Part shown: in pieces, positions 11,160 through 23,835 of the stretch | How the letters are laid out: every line of letters begins with the position of its first letter | Numbering within the stretch: position 1 is the stretch's first letter | The notes under the pieces: model-generated | What the model saw: only the letters and a program-made list of their open reading frames with translations | The model's database searches: none | Told to the model about the DNA's origin: nothing | Program-made: the position numbers and the translations under genes | From: Acorus gramineus | Lineage: Eukaryota; Streptophyta; Magnoliopsida; Acorales; Acoraceae | Assembly: GCA_030737835.1 (NCBI GenBank) | Contig: CM060855.1 | Location: 12,929,927-12,993,926, forward strand | Reading direction: 5' to 3' | Length of the DNA: 64,000 bases

Positions 11160-11774
11160 AAGGTCATTGCAAATTTGTTCCGGTCCGCTTTTTTTCCGTT
11201 CTAGAGTGAGTAATCTGAGTCTCGTTTACATTTCTCTCGCATTCAAGGATCCGTTGTGGTTTCGATTCTCTCCACTGTTTTGCTGCGATTCATTAGGGTT
11301 TTCTCTTTAATCTATCTGGCAATCCCATTTTGTTTTGTATCAGTTCGCAAAACAGTTTTCTTTAGGGTTTTTCCTTTTATTTTCGATTACAGTTTAAGCT
11401 GTAGATCATGAATAACGTTGCACTTGTGACTTGTGTAAAATAAAAGAACATCGTTTTATTACGTATTCATTTCATATGGATGTTTTCATGATCAATTATG
11501 CGATCGCAGGATGAAATAATGCGTGTTATGTGAAGGTGAGATGCTGAATTATAGGTATGCGACGAGTCTGTTTCCATGGAGTAGCAAACTATAGTTTCTT
11601 GAGTTCGTTAGTTGATGAAATATTGAAATCCCCTGGAAATGTAGCATTTTTTTTTTTTTATCGTTTTAGTTTGAACTCCTACTATTAAAGCAGTTAGATT
11701 TCTTCTTTTTTTGTGAAAATATCATCTTAGATTCATTTTTTTATCACAGGTTGCTGACGTATAAGAATTTGACA
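11160..11774 (+). promoter_or_regulatory. CCZ1 5' region with a probable 5'UTR intron
   Basis: The start codon at 11775 is preceded by a consensus acceptor (T-rich tract, then ATCACAG ending at 11749), so the leader is probably spliced and its last exon is 11750-11774. Upstream donor candidates are AAGGTGAG (GT at 11536) and TAGGTATG (GT at 11555). Sequence from about 11180 to 11350 is pyrimidine-rich with TTAGGGTTTTC motifs, typical of plant 5' leaders. No clear TATA box is seen, which fits a housekeeping gene. The transcription start cannot be fixed from sequence alone. Confidence 0.45.
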
Positions 11775-14700
11775 ATGGGGTTGTCATCCACTACGACGGT
11801 TGGTGAAGGGATCCAGCTCTGTGTTTTTGACATGAGAAGGGGACAGCATGAAGGGCAGGAGCATGATAAAATCTTGTTCTTTTTCCCAGCAGATTGCCAC
11901 CTTTCATTGCAGCTGTCTGTGATTGGACTCAGCGAAGGTCTTATTACATTTATGAGGTCTGCGTTTGCATAACTACTTGGTGCTCTGTAATATTTTAGGA
12001 GTGGTGTTCTTTCAACTACAACTTAGAGTTTATATAAAACGCGTAATGATCCATAGTATCCGAAAATTAAAACCTTTATCTATACCAACTTTTTCAGCCA
12101 CTGTTTATTTAATTGTACATGATTGTTTTTACTGAATTTAAAATATAAGAAGTTTTTAAATTATTTGCAGAATGTTTTCTCCAGAGGCTGCTTGTGATGT
12201 TATAGAAGCTGAGAGACATTTCCATGTGTTCTATCAAGCTGAGCCGGATATCTGGATGGTTATGGTAGGGCTCATTTATTTCTAGTAGTCATGGTAATTG
12301 CACTGATTGAGTGGATACTACGGATAGATATCTGTGTAGTAATTACTAAATGTTGGTATTTATGTGGTGATACTTGTCCGTGGAGAAAATATTTTATGCA
12401 TCAGATTTAACTCAGATCAATCTTTGTTGTTTTATAGCTCATTGATGTTATCTAGAAGGTGGACTTAGCTTACATTTTTTTTCTTCTTCATAATTTATGA
12501 TCTTTTGCTCTCTTTTTTCCTATGTATTGTATAAAGTGCTGAGATTGGAGTTTGATTTGGAGATAGGACTTGTCCCATTCTCATAAGTTGGTTCTTTTTT
12601 GCATGGTTCATGCTAGTGTATGAACTACGAAGAGAACTTGTAAATATTCAAAACAAATAAAACAAGCCAGTATGTGATAATTTATTCAAAAAAAAAAAGA
12701 AGCTAGTATGGGATAAGAAATGTGCAATTTCAGCTTTGTGAGTCAGTGGGTTATTTAGAGGCCTTTTTTTATGTCTTGCAAATACTGGAGAATACTTGGC
12801 AATGTATTAATTAATGTTGTTGTATGTTAACATAATAGGAACCCTTTGAGGGCGTGTCATATCATTTTGGGTTCTTGATAATTGACATCGGTTGTGATGT
12901 TCACTTACTTGGGATTCTGAGGCAACTTTTTTTCTTCTCCTCATACGTGTGTCTGATAGTTTTGGAGGTTTCCCTTTTCTTTTATATTCTTCTTTTTCTT
13001 TGGGAGGGGGGTATTTCCTAATGAATGTTAATTTTATCGAAATATGGGAAACTGTGATGCATATAAATGCAATAGCTCTGGTTGATCTTTTTTATATAAC
13101 TTTGCTGTCACAAAGAAAAAGAAGGTCCCATTTTAACTTGGCAAGATTTGTTTTTTTCTTATTTTGAGGTTTTATCATTTCTTTATTTTTTTAATGCTTT
13201 ATGTAGTTAAAATATCACGCTGTTGTAATTGAAGGTGGTGGACAAAAATAAAGAGTCTGAAGCTGTTTGGCGGTGTGATGCACTCCGAGCGGTTTTTAAG
13301 GAAGCACATTCTCTTTTTCTAATGTTTCATGGATCTGTGCGAAATTTACTTGAGAAACAACCTGGTGGCGGACTTGCTCGTACTCATTTGTATTCCTTTA
13401 TCATGGATTTCTTAACTGGTATGACAACAATCCATCATATGTAGACATGCTTTTTCCCCTTCATCATGTCTTGTCAAAACATTTTTTTTGGAATATACCT
13501 TTATTATTGACACTTTGCAGTCTACATGTTTGATTTTGAATTGCTTTCCATTGATATTAATGCCATGATGTTGGGATTCTCATTAGTTCTAAAATTCTCA
13601 TTTGTGCAGATTTTCTTAATGGGAAGAAACTACAGTTACCTTCCTTTCGTGATTGTTTAAGAGAACGAGGAACTGTTCAGATGCTGACAATTGGACGAGA
13701 TGTAGCAATTGAAGTCCAGGTGAGCTTAGGATGGCCAAATTGTCTGCACAACAGCTCATTTGGTCCCAAGTTCATGAGTTTTAGGTTGATTTTCATTTTG
13801 TTCCTTTTAGTGTTTTTTTAATTTTTTTTTAATTTGTTTGGAAATTATAGTTGGCTTTCCATTCAAGTGTATACATGTACATTACGTGTACACATATATA
13901 TCTACTATACCTTATTGAATATTTTATGGATTTCAAACAATATCTTGAGATAATTCGTAGTTATGCAATTGGCTTAATCTAGCTCATCTTTTACAGGCAT
14001 GGAATATAATTGTCCTCAATTTGTTGGATTGACAATATCAATTTACTGTGTGCACACTGCACACATATCTAATATACCTTCTTGAATTTTATATAGGATT
14101 TCAAACGATAACTTGAAATAATTGGCACTTGTGCAATCATATTGGCTTAACCTTGATCATCATTTATAGGCCATGGAATACAAATCATATTGGCTTAAAC
14201 TTGATCATCATTTATAGGCCACGGAATACAATTGTCCTCAGTCAGTTAGATTGACATGAACCCACAATATTGACAAAGTGCCATTTCCATTTGATTCTTA
14301 TAGAATGTGCATCCATTTATTTCTTTCTTATAGAAACTTAGTCACTAACCAGCTTTTGTTTATGTTTTAACAGTCTCTTGTCACCATCCTAGAATCTTCG
14401 TGTCTGGGGAACACGACTTGCCACTCACTCGTCTTATTTCAGGATTTGCTGGTTTCAACAACTCTTTCTCCTGTACGGATGTAACTACCATCTTCTTTCC
14501 ATTTAGTGTCATTGTTTCTTTTTTCTTGCCAGACTTTAGAGTTGAATTGCAGTGAGTCTGTAATGCATGGGTTTTTACTCTTTTAATTTGCATGACAGGA
14601 TGATACAGTAAACCTCTTTACATATGCTCTTCTGAGGTTAACTCCCCATGCTTTGTCTTCTGGTACGAATTCTTGGTCCTATTTGCGCAGGGGAACGGGT

Positions 14701-17700
14701 GGCTCTAATATTGCTGCTGACTCTTTCTTAGCAAAGAATGGCTCAACTTTGGGGGAACTTCAGTACACATCACATGATACTTCTCCTGGCAGACAAGATC
14801 CAAGGCATAACACCTTGAGGCCCTTGCAGCGGGACAAATGGTCTAAAGGAAGGGATGGTTTCCTTGTGACTGATATATGGGGTTCAGAAGCTGGTGGTAT
14901 GGTTCCCATTACCCCTACAATTTGGCTTCAACAGACGGAAGAACGTATGTATCTTTGCATTTATCAACACAAGAACTTGACAATAATACTCCTTGTTCCA
15001 GTTTCCTCATTAATCAATGGGGAGCAAGGAATATTCCTAGTGAAGCAGCAGTTTCTTGAAAATGTGAGTTATTATTATTATTAGTAAATAGTTATTATTT
15101 TTCTTAAAAAGTTATTTTTTAAATAATTTCCTTGACATATTTTTCTTGTTTGCCATAAGAAATTAAATTTTAGGGAATTTCTACAAAATTCGTGTTTATT
15201 TGTTTTTCCCATGTTTAATGATCGATTTAAGAAGTGTGATATCTGATCTTTCCTGCTTTGACATGTTTAAATATCCTTTTGCTGTTTATTATCAGTTGCA
15301 AGATGCATGCTTGTGAGGTGACTGACATTTATGGTGCTGTATTTGCCTGATTTCTTTTTGAGTAGCCCATTGTATTGTGGCTCCATTAATTGTTTTTCTT
15401 ACAAATTTCCAGCATTTTACAGTATTGAGCTCTAGGTTCAACTTTACATAACTTGTTCATCATACAATCTCCTCCCAGTCAACGTAAGGACGTGTATAAA
15501 TGATGACTCTTCCTCTTTGTTTCCAGATTTTTCATCTACTGTAGCATTCATGTATCTTTTTACTATTTCAGTAATGGTGTGCAATTCTAAGAAAATTAAT
15601 TAGTTTGGAAAAACATTGTTTGACCATTTAGCAAAAGATCAAAATGCTGAAACGTAGAAGTATCTCTCTGACACATTATTGAGGCTCTTGTGCATTCAGC
15701 TACCGACCGTTATCAAAGTGGTTTTTTTTCTTCTAATGAATGAGGGTGGTGCCCCCTATATACACAATAAAGGCTGAAGCGGAGACTTAACTTTGTCTCA
15801 ACTTCAGTCTTTGACCAACCCCTTTCTCGAAACACTGTTCCATTGATGACCTAGCCGGCGTGCCTTTAGAAGCTCCATGAAAACTACCTACCTGGTCCGA
15901 CCGTCGCCCTTGACTTAGTTCCTTACTCCTCTACCCATCAATGAACTTAGTAGTCCAGTGATGAAGTTACTTGCCTTTGTCTTCGTTTAGATTTTTAGAC
16001 AAGCTATACCCTTCTTAATGGGAGCTATCGAAGAACTTCAGTTTCAGATATGAAGTAAAGACGCTCTCGCCTTCCTTCCGGTCGCCTAACGAGTTGAGAA
16101 TGAAGTTTAGAGTGACGATTGCTTTTCTTGTGGATAATCTTCTCAAAGTAATTTTGAATAACTTACAATTCAGGGAACCTTTTTTTGGAGGAAGTAAAGG
16201 AAAGAGCACCTAATCACCACTGAAAGAGACTATTGGTTGTGGTTTATCTGGTTGTTGTTTTAGTATATTGTGATATAGCCATTTTCATTGTGGGCCAGCT
16301 TCTGGAGTTAAGATTGTAAAATTGAGTGTTGAAAGAAATTAAGGAAAAGAATAGTTGATTGGGAAGAAATAAACAAAATAACCACTGATGTTGATTACAT
16401 TTACCGTTTTTATAGTTGTGAATGGTTTTGCTTTAATGTCGTCCTCCATGTATGGAAATTCCTGTCTGTCTTGTATCATCATTTATCAATAAAACCACAG
16501 GTAGTGCACTTGGATTTTTTTTCAAAAAGTAAAATTGTAGACAAACAGGTGATCAACAGGCCTAGGGATACTGTTGTACATGTCTAAAAACTTTGTTAGC
16601 CACCTGTTTGTTTTGCATCCCTTAAAAAACTATTACCATTTTTTTACCCTTTAATGGAGATGGGTAAAGAGGACTTTCACATCTTGAGATCCATCTGTAC
16701 AACGGCAAACAACCAGCATAAATACACAAGTTAATATGGTATCCGATGATTCCATAGGTATTCTGTATACAAATCTCCAGGTTTGTCTGAAATACCAAAT
16801 GTGATTCTCCCGTTCCTATAGAACCTGTCAATAAAATACCCCTTGAGGGGGATAGGACTGCAAAAGACTGTAGTATTAGTTATTGTAACAGTATGTAATT
16901 ATGTGTTGTGTTACATGTTCTTTAGTGGTTCTGTGAAGATAATCTGTGTTCACACATGCCACTAAAGCATATCTTATTTTCAGAAATTTTTACAAATGGC
17001 CTTAATAAAAATGGCACTGTTTTCCCTCATATGGATTTAGGCAATTTTGGTTTTGGGGTTAACCAATGACGTGGCACTGCTGTGTCAATCTCTAGTCTGG
17101 GGCTATGATTTTTTAATTTAACGTTGGAGATGTAAGTTCATCTTACGTCTTCATGAAGAGTCTGAAAATGTGAAAACTAAACTAATATTTTTCATAAAAC
17201 TACGTCTATAGGAATAAAGAATAACAAGTGACCATTTGAATTATTACTGCATATGCATAGGCTGGGTTAATTAAGGAAAGGGGCTAGTTTGGCTAAGCAG
17301 CATCCTAGGTGAATTGTACCTGTGGATGCTCAGATTATGACTGATTAGGAAGTTATTTTCTAGTTGCTGGCTTCCTTATACTCCTAAGCAAACACCTAGG
17401 TGTCCTGGTAGAAACTTTTGACAACCTTCCTTTTTGAATTCATCCGAGTGAGAAAATATCAAAAATAATTTTTGGGGTCAGAGTGCTTAAAACCTCATGA
17501 AAACCATCTCTTAATTTTTTGAATTCATGCAAGTCCTATAGGTGGCTCAAAGGAAATCTGTCACAGGATAATCTTGCCACTCAGTGTGCCAACCAAATAT
17601 GGCATGCTTGCTCTCTGTCAAAGGTTAGATGCATCAGGTGGTTTCTTACTAATGGAAAGGTTTTCATTAAATCCATTCATTTGAAGTGGGAGAAAGATGG

Positions 17701-20700
17701 AGATAGTTTTTGCACTCTTTGTGAAGGGGAAAAGGAAATTAGGGACCATCTCTTCTTTGTATGTACATTTGGAGCCCAAATTTGGGAAAGGATCAGGGTG
17801 GCTCTTGATACACAAGGTGAGTTAGCCAATCTTGAGAATAGGTGGTTGAAAGAGAAGTGAAATGGGAGATTGTAGCGACGGAGGCAAGTTTCAAAGATCT
17901 ATGCAGTATGTTGGGGAATATACCTCGCACACAGGGATTGCCTCTTGGAGTGGAGAATATCTTGGTGATGAACACGCCTAACTTACGATCTTGGGTTGAA
18001 GGTGCTTCTTGGAGAAAACACACCTTCAAGGTTTATGTGTAAATTTGAAAGGGGAGTATGATTGAGGTGTGTTGTTGGGCGGTTACCCGGGCATGTAATG
18101 TCCCGTGGAAGACCAATTGTATCGTCCCTTTTGTTTCAATCCTTTTTTTTTCTTCTGTTATTTATGTTTTAAGTTTTCCTTTGTCTCCCTTTGGACAAGG
18201 GGAATATTTGTTTAATAGATTGTTCGAACTTTATATTAAAAAAAAAAATTTAAGAACCTCCTTTCTGATTAGCTCTTTGTTAGGTTTATCAGTAGTGATA
18301 CATAAACTGAAATTTTACCTCATTGGTTTCAAGTCCTGCTGTATGCCTGTATGTCTTACTTCTTTCTGCAGCATTGATCACATGTATGTGTCTGCGTGCA
18401 ACTATGGATGAAGCTTTTACAAATAATTTTTTCTTTTTTCTGTTCTGATCATGTGTGATCAGAGATTTTTTTTTCCCCCAGATTAAAAGGTACGATGGCC
18501 ACAGATTTCCGATCTACAACAGGAAATAAAATATCTCCTCAAAGTCTACAATACAAGAAAAAGAAAAAATTAAATTTTTTCGTCCATACAGCCTATTCAA
18601 CAAGAAAATTTCCTATTAAGCACCCATTAATTAACTCCCATGTTTCCTTTATGATGTAAAGTAAGTAGCTCCAACATTGGACTCTATCCATGGACTTTGA
18701 TTAATACTAAGGTTCTCTTTTATGAGTATTTTTTTATTTCTTGTACTGGACCATATTTATCTCCTTTTTCTCATTAAATGCATATGCCAATATTAATTAC
18801 ACCAAAACAATGCTCAGTTTTGTTGGTTCGGGACATCTCTTATATCACCTCCTTTGCTTTCCTTTTCCTTTGTACTGTGATTTACCTTTTTAATATAAAG
18901 TGGTGTAACATCATCCTATTCCAAAAAAAAAACAAAAAAAAGGCTCTTTCGGGAAATACTGGTAGGGCTCTTTTTAGAATAGTTGTTGCATATTGTTTCT
19001 TGTATACATCGTGAACTAATAGGACAGAAATATTCTTAATAACTTTTTAATGTTTTACATTTAACTGTGGCAAAAAGTTAATCATCCTGAGTATTCGATT
19101 TGGCAGGCATCTCAGAAGATCTTGAAAGTTGAACAGAGACTAACGAAAGGATGGGGTGGTGAGAATGCTTATCATGTTAGTGGGTATCGCTACTTGCTTC
19201 TTGACAGTGAGAGAAATATATCGAGGGCTTCCCCACCAGGAAAAGTCACAACTCTGACAAAGGTTAGATCTGACTTCACAAGTGCTTTGTGTTATGTGAA
19301 CATTATTTGGATTTCACACACTGATAAGCTTTCTTAAAAAAAAGAAAAAGAAAAACAGACAACACACTTGTAAGCTAATCATACCACCTAAAATTTAATA
19401 AAAGTTGAAGACACAGTCTCATAAGAGAATAGCCCTCCCTTCACCTCCAACTAGGGGTGGTAAATGAGCCGAGCAGCTCGGGCTCGGCTCGAGCTCAGCT
19501 CAGTTAAAGCTCGTTTGGGCTCGTCCAATTAGACAAACAAACCAAGCTTGAACATTTTTTAAAGCTCGGTTTGTAAACGAGCCGAGCCAAGCTGAGCCCG
19601 AGCCAAGCTCGAGCTTATACGAGCTCACTACTTAAACATAAAAGGGGGGTAACAAAAAAACCTAAGCCGAGCCCGAGCTGAGCCTGAGCCTGAGCCGAGC
19701 CCGAGCCCAAGTTTATGTCATTTTCACATGTATAAGATGTTGTGATTTGTGAAAGATGACTTCTCAAATGCTAAACAATTTTTTTTGTAGCTAAACAAGC
19801 CCGACCTGAGCCTTGGTTCGAGCTTCGGCTTGGGCTTGGCTCATTTAACAAACAAGCCGAGTTAAGCTTCAACCGAGCTTTTCACGAGCCAAACGAGTCG
19901 AGCTTGAACACGAAATTAAGCTCGATCCCAAGCCGAGCCCGAGCCGAGTCTGATACTAAATGAGTCGAGCCCGAACAAGTCAAAGCTCGGCTCGTTCGGC
20001 TCGTTTACCACCCTTACCTCCAACAACTCCTATTCAAGAATCCGATATTCAATCACCATGGAAGGCAGCCTCACCAAGGCCCTATTCAGACCCAAAACCC
20101 AAATATTCCTTACACCAATACCCTGCTAATGTTTTGTGTAGGGGGGGGGGGGGGGGGGGGGAGTTGGGACTTAAACCCCATGAATTCTTGATTGCAAATT
20201 CTCTTGTCAATCACTGAGTTATTAGTCTATACCCCTGGACAGTCATTCTTGCAATCACTTTTGCAGTCCCCAACGTGTTTTGAATTTTTTTTTAAGGTAT
20301 ACTTGTATAATGAGTAATTAAATCCATGCTTTTACAAAAATTAAGTATATTCTCGAATGAATTGAATGCATACCTTTTTGCATTTTCTTAATCTAGTATT
20401 ATGGGGCTAGGAGAAGGTGAGGACTGCAGGAATGTTAGGGGCCTGTTTGGATAGGGGTATTAGGTATCTGGATTGGGATTGGGAATCCCAATCAAAGTCA
20501 ATAAGTTGTTTGGATAAATTTTAAAATGGGGATTGGGATTGGGAGAGTGAGATTGAGAATCCTTGATTAAGGGGATTAGAAATCCTACTTAAGAGGTGGT
20601 ATTTCGGTATTTCCCTAATCCAGGTGGATTGAAAAAAAAGACATTTTTACCTAGACTCTTCATCTCTCTTAACATATATATAAATAAACATATTTAAAAA

Positions 20701-23341
20701 ATATATGTGTGTGTGTGTGTGTGTATCAATTGAGTCCATTGTTATGTCTTTTTATTCCCTAAAACTTAGATTCTATTTTTCGTGTAGGTTTTGAAATTTT
20801 TTGAGGTTGGATTTCTGGGTTTGTCAGATCTTATGTTTCAGATCTATATTCGATTTGTTTTATGTTTTTTTTTTTTCCCATCTGGGTCATGGATTCTGTA
20901 TCAAATCTGACGAGCACCTTTGTTCATCGTGTCTATCTCGCAATTTGATCTAGGGTTTTAGTTTATCTTAGTTGGGAGAGATAAAGAGGATCTCGCTAGT
21001 TTTATATATATATATATGTATGTATGTATGTTATATCTAAATATATATATAAGTATAAATATATATCATATATTTATATCATCTAATATATATATATTGG
21101 GTATTTTTAGAAATATATATATTTTATATTATAATCTAGGCATTAACAAACACATGATTGGGATTAAGAATCCCAATCCCACTTGTCAACCAAACAGGCC
21201 TTTAATGTGTACTAGCATCCAACATGAGTAATCAAATAACAAGCATGATGATCTCCTGGGGATTGAAAGTGGAAATCACTAATAAAAATTACTTGCAGAA
21301 CACTCTGGAACTGCATCTCCTTTGTCTGTTAAAAATTGTGTAAATGCACAATGTTTTTTACAAAGTAATAAATCACCATCCTTGTTAACCTATGTTTGCT
21401 AAAATTTGTTTTTATTTGATGTAAATAGCAAAACTGCTGAGAAAATGTGAGACATCTATCACAGTTTTGATTATTTCAAGCAATGTTCCATAGTCTCTGC
21501 TGATGGGGAATTAATTATGTTAACAATGCACTGTTACTATGATTTCTGATATCAATCTTTTAAATATTGAGCATTTTAAAGAACATGTCTGTGTTTTTTC
21601 TTCAATGATAACCAGCCCAATATTTCAACCAACTTCTGAGCTTCAACTAATTCAAGCTTGTTTGATGACACAAAGTTTGGCAGGGTGATTTTTTTATGAA
21701 ACTCAGGAAAATTAAAATGAAATAGAAGAAATGCTGACTACTGGAAAATCAGAAAAAAAGAGAAAACTATGAACTTTTATTCACAAATCATTACTTCCAA
21801 AAATACAAATAGCGACAAATGCTTTGATATGTGAAAATATGCAATGGCATATGCAATTGAGGCCCCTACTTGCATATACCAAAATGTGAAGGAATTTGAC
21901 TACATGGCAATCTCAATGTTTGTTAATATGTATCTTTCAAATAAAAAGGATGAATAAGAAATTAAGTGATACAACATTGTCAAAAAATCTGGGGAAATAT
22001 CTTTGGGATCAGTATCACTTGTTCGGTTGCATTGACATGAGGAAACACCTCTGAAAGTTGAATATCGTTTCCATCACTAACTGTTAATGCCTTTTTAGTT
22101 TTTTCCCCTCCATTGTAGCTTGTAATTGTCTATATTCCAAAGTTGACTTCTTTTTGTCTAATATTTTTCTGTTCGTCTCCTTGTCAAATTGCAGGAGTCT
22201 TTGCACGCCTTAAATAAGCTAAGGGAAGAAGTTGATATTGAGAAAAGTAGAGCAAAAAGTGATTTTCCTGACAGTGATAAGGATTTAGAAGTGTGCATTA
22301 GAGCAAAGAACAATGCTTGGGCTATTGCACGAATTACAAGAGGAAAGGAGCTTTATATGGTACTGGAAAAGGCCAGTGAAACTCTTCTATATGCTTCTGA
22401 TGCAGTTGAGAAGTTTAGTGACAGGTAAACACTGCCTTTTAAGATTAATCTTGTGAGCTAAAAGTAGGATAATTACACTCCTGACACTATTCTAACCCGA
22501 ACTATATTCCCATTCATCAATCACTTTACAACTTTCATACTTGACTTCCCTAATGAGTCTGATGCTTACATCTGCCACTGAGCTTGCTGACTATGACGCC
22601 CTTTGACTTCAAACAACACCCCCACGTGTTGCTTTCTCATCAGTATAATATCTTGTATATTGGTCGATGCCTTATGAAATTTGACCAAGCTGCCCTTACA
22701 TGTAAAAATATAATATTACATTTCTGAGGATGAGCAAGCAGGACGCAGTTCCTCAGAGAAAATTTGTGAACAGAAGATTAACTGGAATCAGATAAAGATC
22801 CAGCAGCCCTTAGGATTTTGGCCAGGGCAATGGTAATAATCACAATTTCTTGGTTTCCGTGTTTTCTTTCTTCTTTTTTTTCTTTTTTTTGAAGATTGGT
22901 GCCCGAGGGTTTGATCCCTGACCTCCTTTACGGAGAGGGGGGTGTTCTTGGTTTCCCTGTTGATGGTTAATGTAGAATTTTAGCCCTTGACCTCAATATT
23001 ACAAAATTGACTTCATTAACCACATGGACAATGGTCCAGTTACAGTATCATTTGCATTTTAAACCACCACCATCAATGGGTACGAGTATAGTATGCCACA
23101 ATGTTTAGAAAATTCAATATCTTGTTAAAGATTTCAACATCATAGTCAATAAGCTTAAAGGACAGGCAAATGTAGGTTTTGTGAACCTGTGCATTTATGG
23201 TATTAAAAATTTGAACTCAAGCATGGTCTTTATCCTTAAACAATTACTTAACTTCTTTGTTATAATTTCTTAAATAAAGACACGGGCATATGGCATATTC
23301 ATTCTTGCAGGTATTGTGATGGAGCCTTCTCTTTGGATTAA
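11775..23341 (+). CDS. CCZ1: Vacuolar fusion protein CCZ1 (Rab7 GEF subunit)
   Basis: CCZ1 pairs with MON1 to form the guanine-nucleotide exchange factor that activates Rab7/RABG3 on late endosomes for fusion with the vacuole. Coding exons: 11775-11956, 12171-12264, 13235-13418, 13610-13719, 14374-14472, 14599-15063, 19107-19262, 22195-22424, 23311-23341. They total 1551 nt (516 residues plus stop), keep frame at every junction, and all introns are GT...AG. The protein begins MGLSSTTTVGEGIQLCVFDM and ends with a YCDGAFSLD tail, matching remembered Arabidopsis CCZ1 almost throughout (about 515 residues there). The N-terminal part forms the longin-type fold that binds MON1; residues about 379-516 include GWGGENAYHVSGYRYLL and VCIRAKNNAWAIARITRGKE. 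An upstream in-frame ATG is avoided because homologues start at MGLSS. Introns 6 (4.0 kb) and 7 (2.9 kb) are swollen by transposons. Family assignment is very firm. Confidence 0.95.
13850..14260. repeat. Imperfect tandem duplication in CCZ1 intron 4
   Basis: A segment of roughly 190-200 bp (shared blocks TTGAAT..., GGATTTCAAAC, TTGGCTTAA, GGCATGGAATA, ATTGTCCTCA) occurs twice in tandem. Inside the second copy a stretch of about 50 bp (CATATTGGCTTAA to GGCCA(T/C)GGAATACAA) is itself repeated. It lies wholly within the intron 13720-14373 and should not affect the protein. Confidence 0.6.
15064..19106 (+). other. CCZ1 intron 6 (4.0 kb)
   Basis: It separates the exon ending QQFLEN from the exon beginning ASQKILKVEQRL. 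It contains a GC-richer block at about 15690-16220 of unknown origin, a LINE 3' remnant (about 17499-18248) and an A-rich tail at about 18930 that may be another retroposon end. No independent gene is evident; the frame 16622-16831 (minus) has no recognisable domain. Confidence 0.7.
17499..18248 (+). mobile_element. 5'-truncated LINE (L1-type) remnant
   Basis: The frame from 17519 encodes the C-terminal zinc-binding domain found after the reverse transcriptase of plant L1-type LINEs (zf-RVT): CIRWFLTNGKVF, then KWEKDGDSFCTLCEGE and IRDHLFFVCTFGAQIWERI, with a C-x2-C ... H-x4-C arrangement. The reading frame then breaks near 17860. A non-coding 3' end follows and finishes in an A tract (18238-18248). 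The reverse transcriptase proper is absent, as expected from 5' truncation. TTAAAACCTC (about 17490) and TTAAGAACCTC (about 18249) may be a decayed target duplication. Confidence 0.75.
19452..20018. mobile_element. MITE with AGGGGTGGTAAA ends and GAGCCGAGC motifs
   Basis: About 567 bp, from AGGGGTGGTAAATGAGCCGA to TCGGCTCGTTTACCACCC, which are inverted repeats. Subterminal zones are packed with GAGCCGAGC and its complement. Located in CCZ1 intron 7. A partial copy is at 9765-10029. The structure is that of a common plant hAT-like non-autonomous family. The frame 19960-20217 is a translation through its right end. Confidence 0.65.
20141..20225 (-). repeat. Poly-G tract next to a tRNA-like (possible SINE) stretch
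   Basis: A run of 21 G (20141-20161) adjoins a stretch whose minus strand resembles a degraded tRNA head: ATAACTCAGTGAT (like a pol III A box) and, about 35 nt on, GGTTTAAGTCC (like a B box). This could be a tRNA-derived SINE remnant, but no body or tail is clear. The poly-G run may be inaccurate in length. Confidence 0.25.
20438..21201. mobile_element. Tourist-like (PIF/Harbinger) MITE with TTA target duplication
   Basis: Ends GGGGCCTGTTTGG and CCAAACAGGCCT are inverted repeats and are flanked by TTA on both sides (20435-20437 and 21202-21204). Both subterminal zones carry GATTGGGATT-type motifs. The interior includes a (TG)n run near 20707-20724 and AT-rich microsatellites near 21004-21110. 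Length 764 bp, in CCZ1 intron 7, no coding capacity. Confidence 0.7.
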
Positions 23342-23835
23342 CAGTCCGCTGCTCTCTAGTTTGTGCTCATCCTGTTCCCAAAAAAGCTGGAAAGTCAAAT
23401 AAGCATAGAAGATAAAGCCCAACAAACATTGCTAGCTTTTAGTCCCTATTTGCAGATGACTCAGGAAGCACACCATTTTGTGGCTGATGAATCAAATCTT
23501 CTCTATGACCATTTTGTGGCTGATGAATCAAATCTTCTCTATGACGCACGCCTCGGCGGAGCATGTACTTCTGACCGCTTGTAAAAGGGAATCCACATAG
23601 ATGTAAATGATTTAGTTCAGCAACCATTTAAAATGGGTTTGGCATATTTAACTCTGTATAAGCATAGGGAGGCAGTGAACAACAGAAGAAGAGATCTTTC
23701 AGAGGCATCATTTCCTATATTTTCTTCTTTCATTTCATTTCAAATCTGTACAAGAGCCAGGTACATATTTGGCGTAGAAACAATAAGAGGGTCTAATGCT
23801 AACCCATCAATTATAAGAACTGTGTCATGTTCATT
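23342..23835. other. Convergent 3' ends of CCZ1 and SKOR
   Basis: Only 494 bases lie between the CCZ1 stop (plus strand) and the SKOR stop (minus strand). Both 3'UTRs must sit here or overlap into the other gene, so antisense pairing of transcripts is possible. A perfect 36-bp direct duplication lies at 23472-23507 and 23508-23543, starting ACCATTTTGTGGCTGATG. The frame 23363-23584 across it is non-coding by all appearances. Confidence 0.7.

Noticed and set aside
22880-22940. Possible SINE B box (GGTTTGATCCC)
   Set aside because: No A box or body at the expected distance; a single B-box-like match is not enough.
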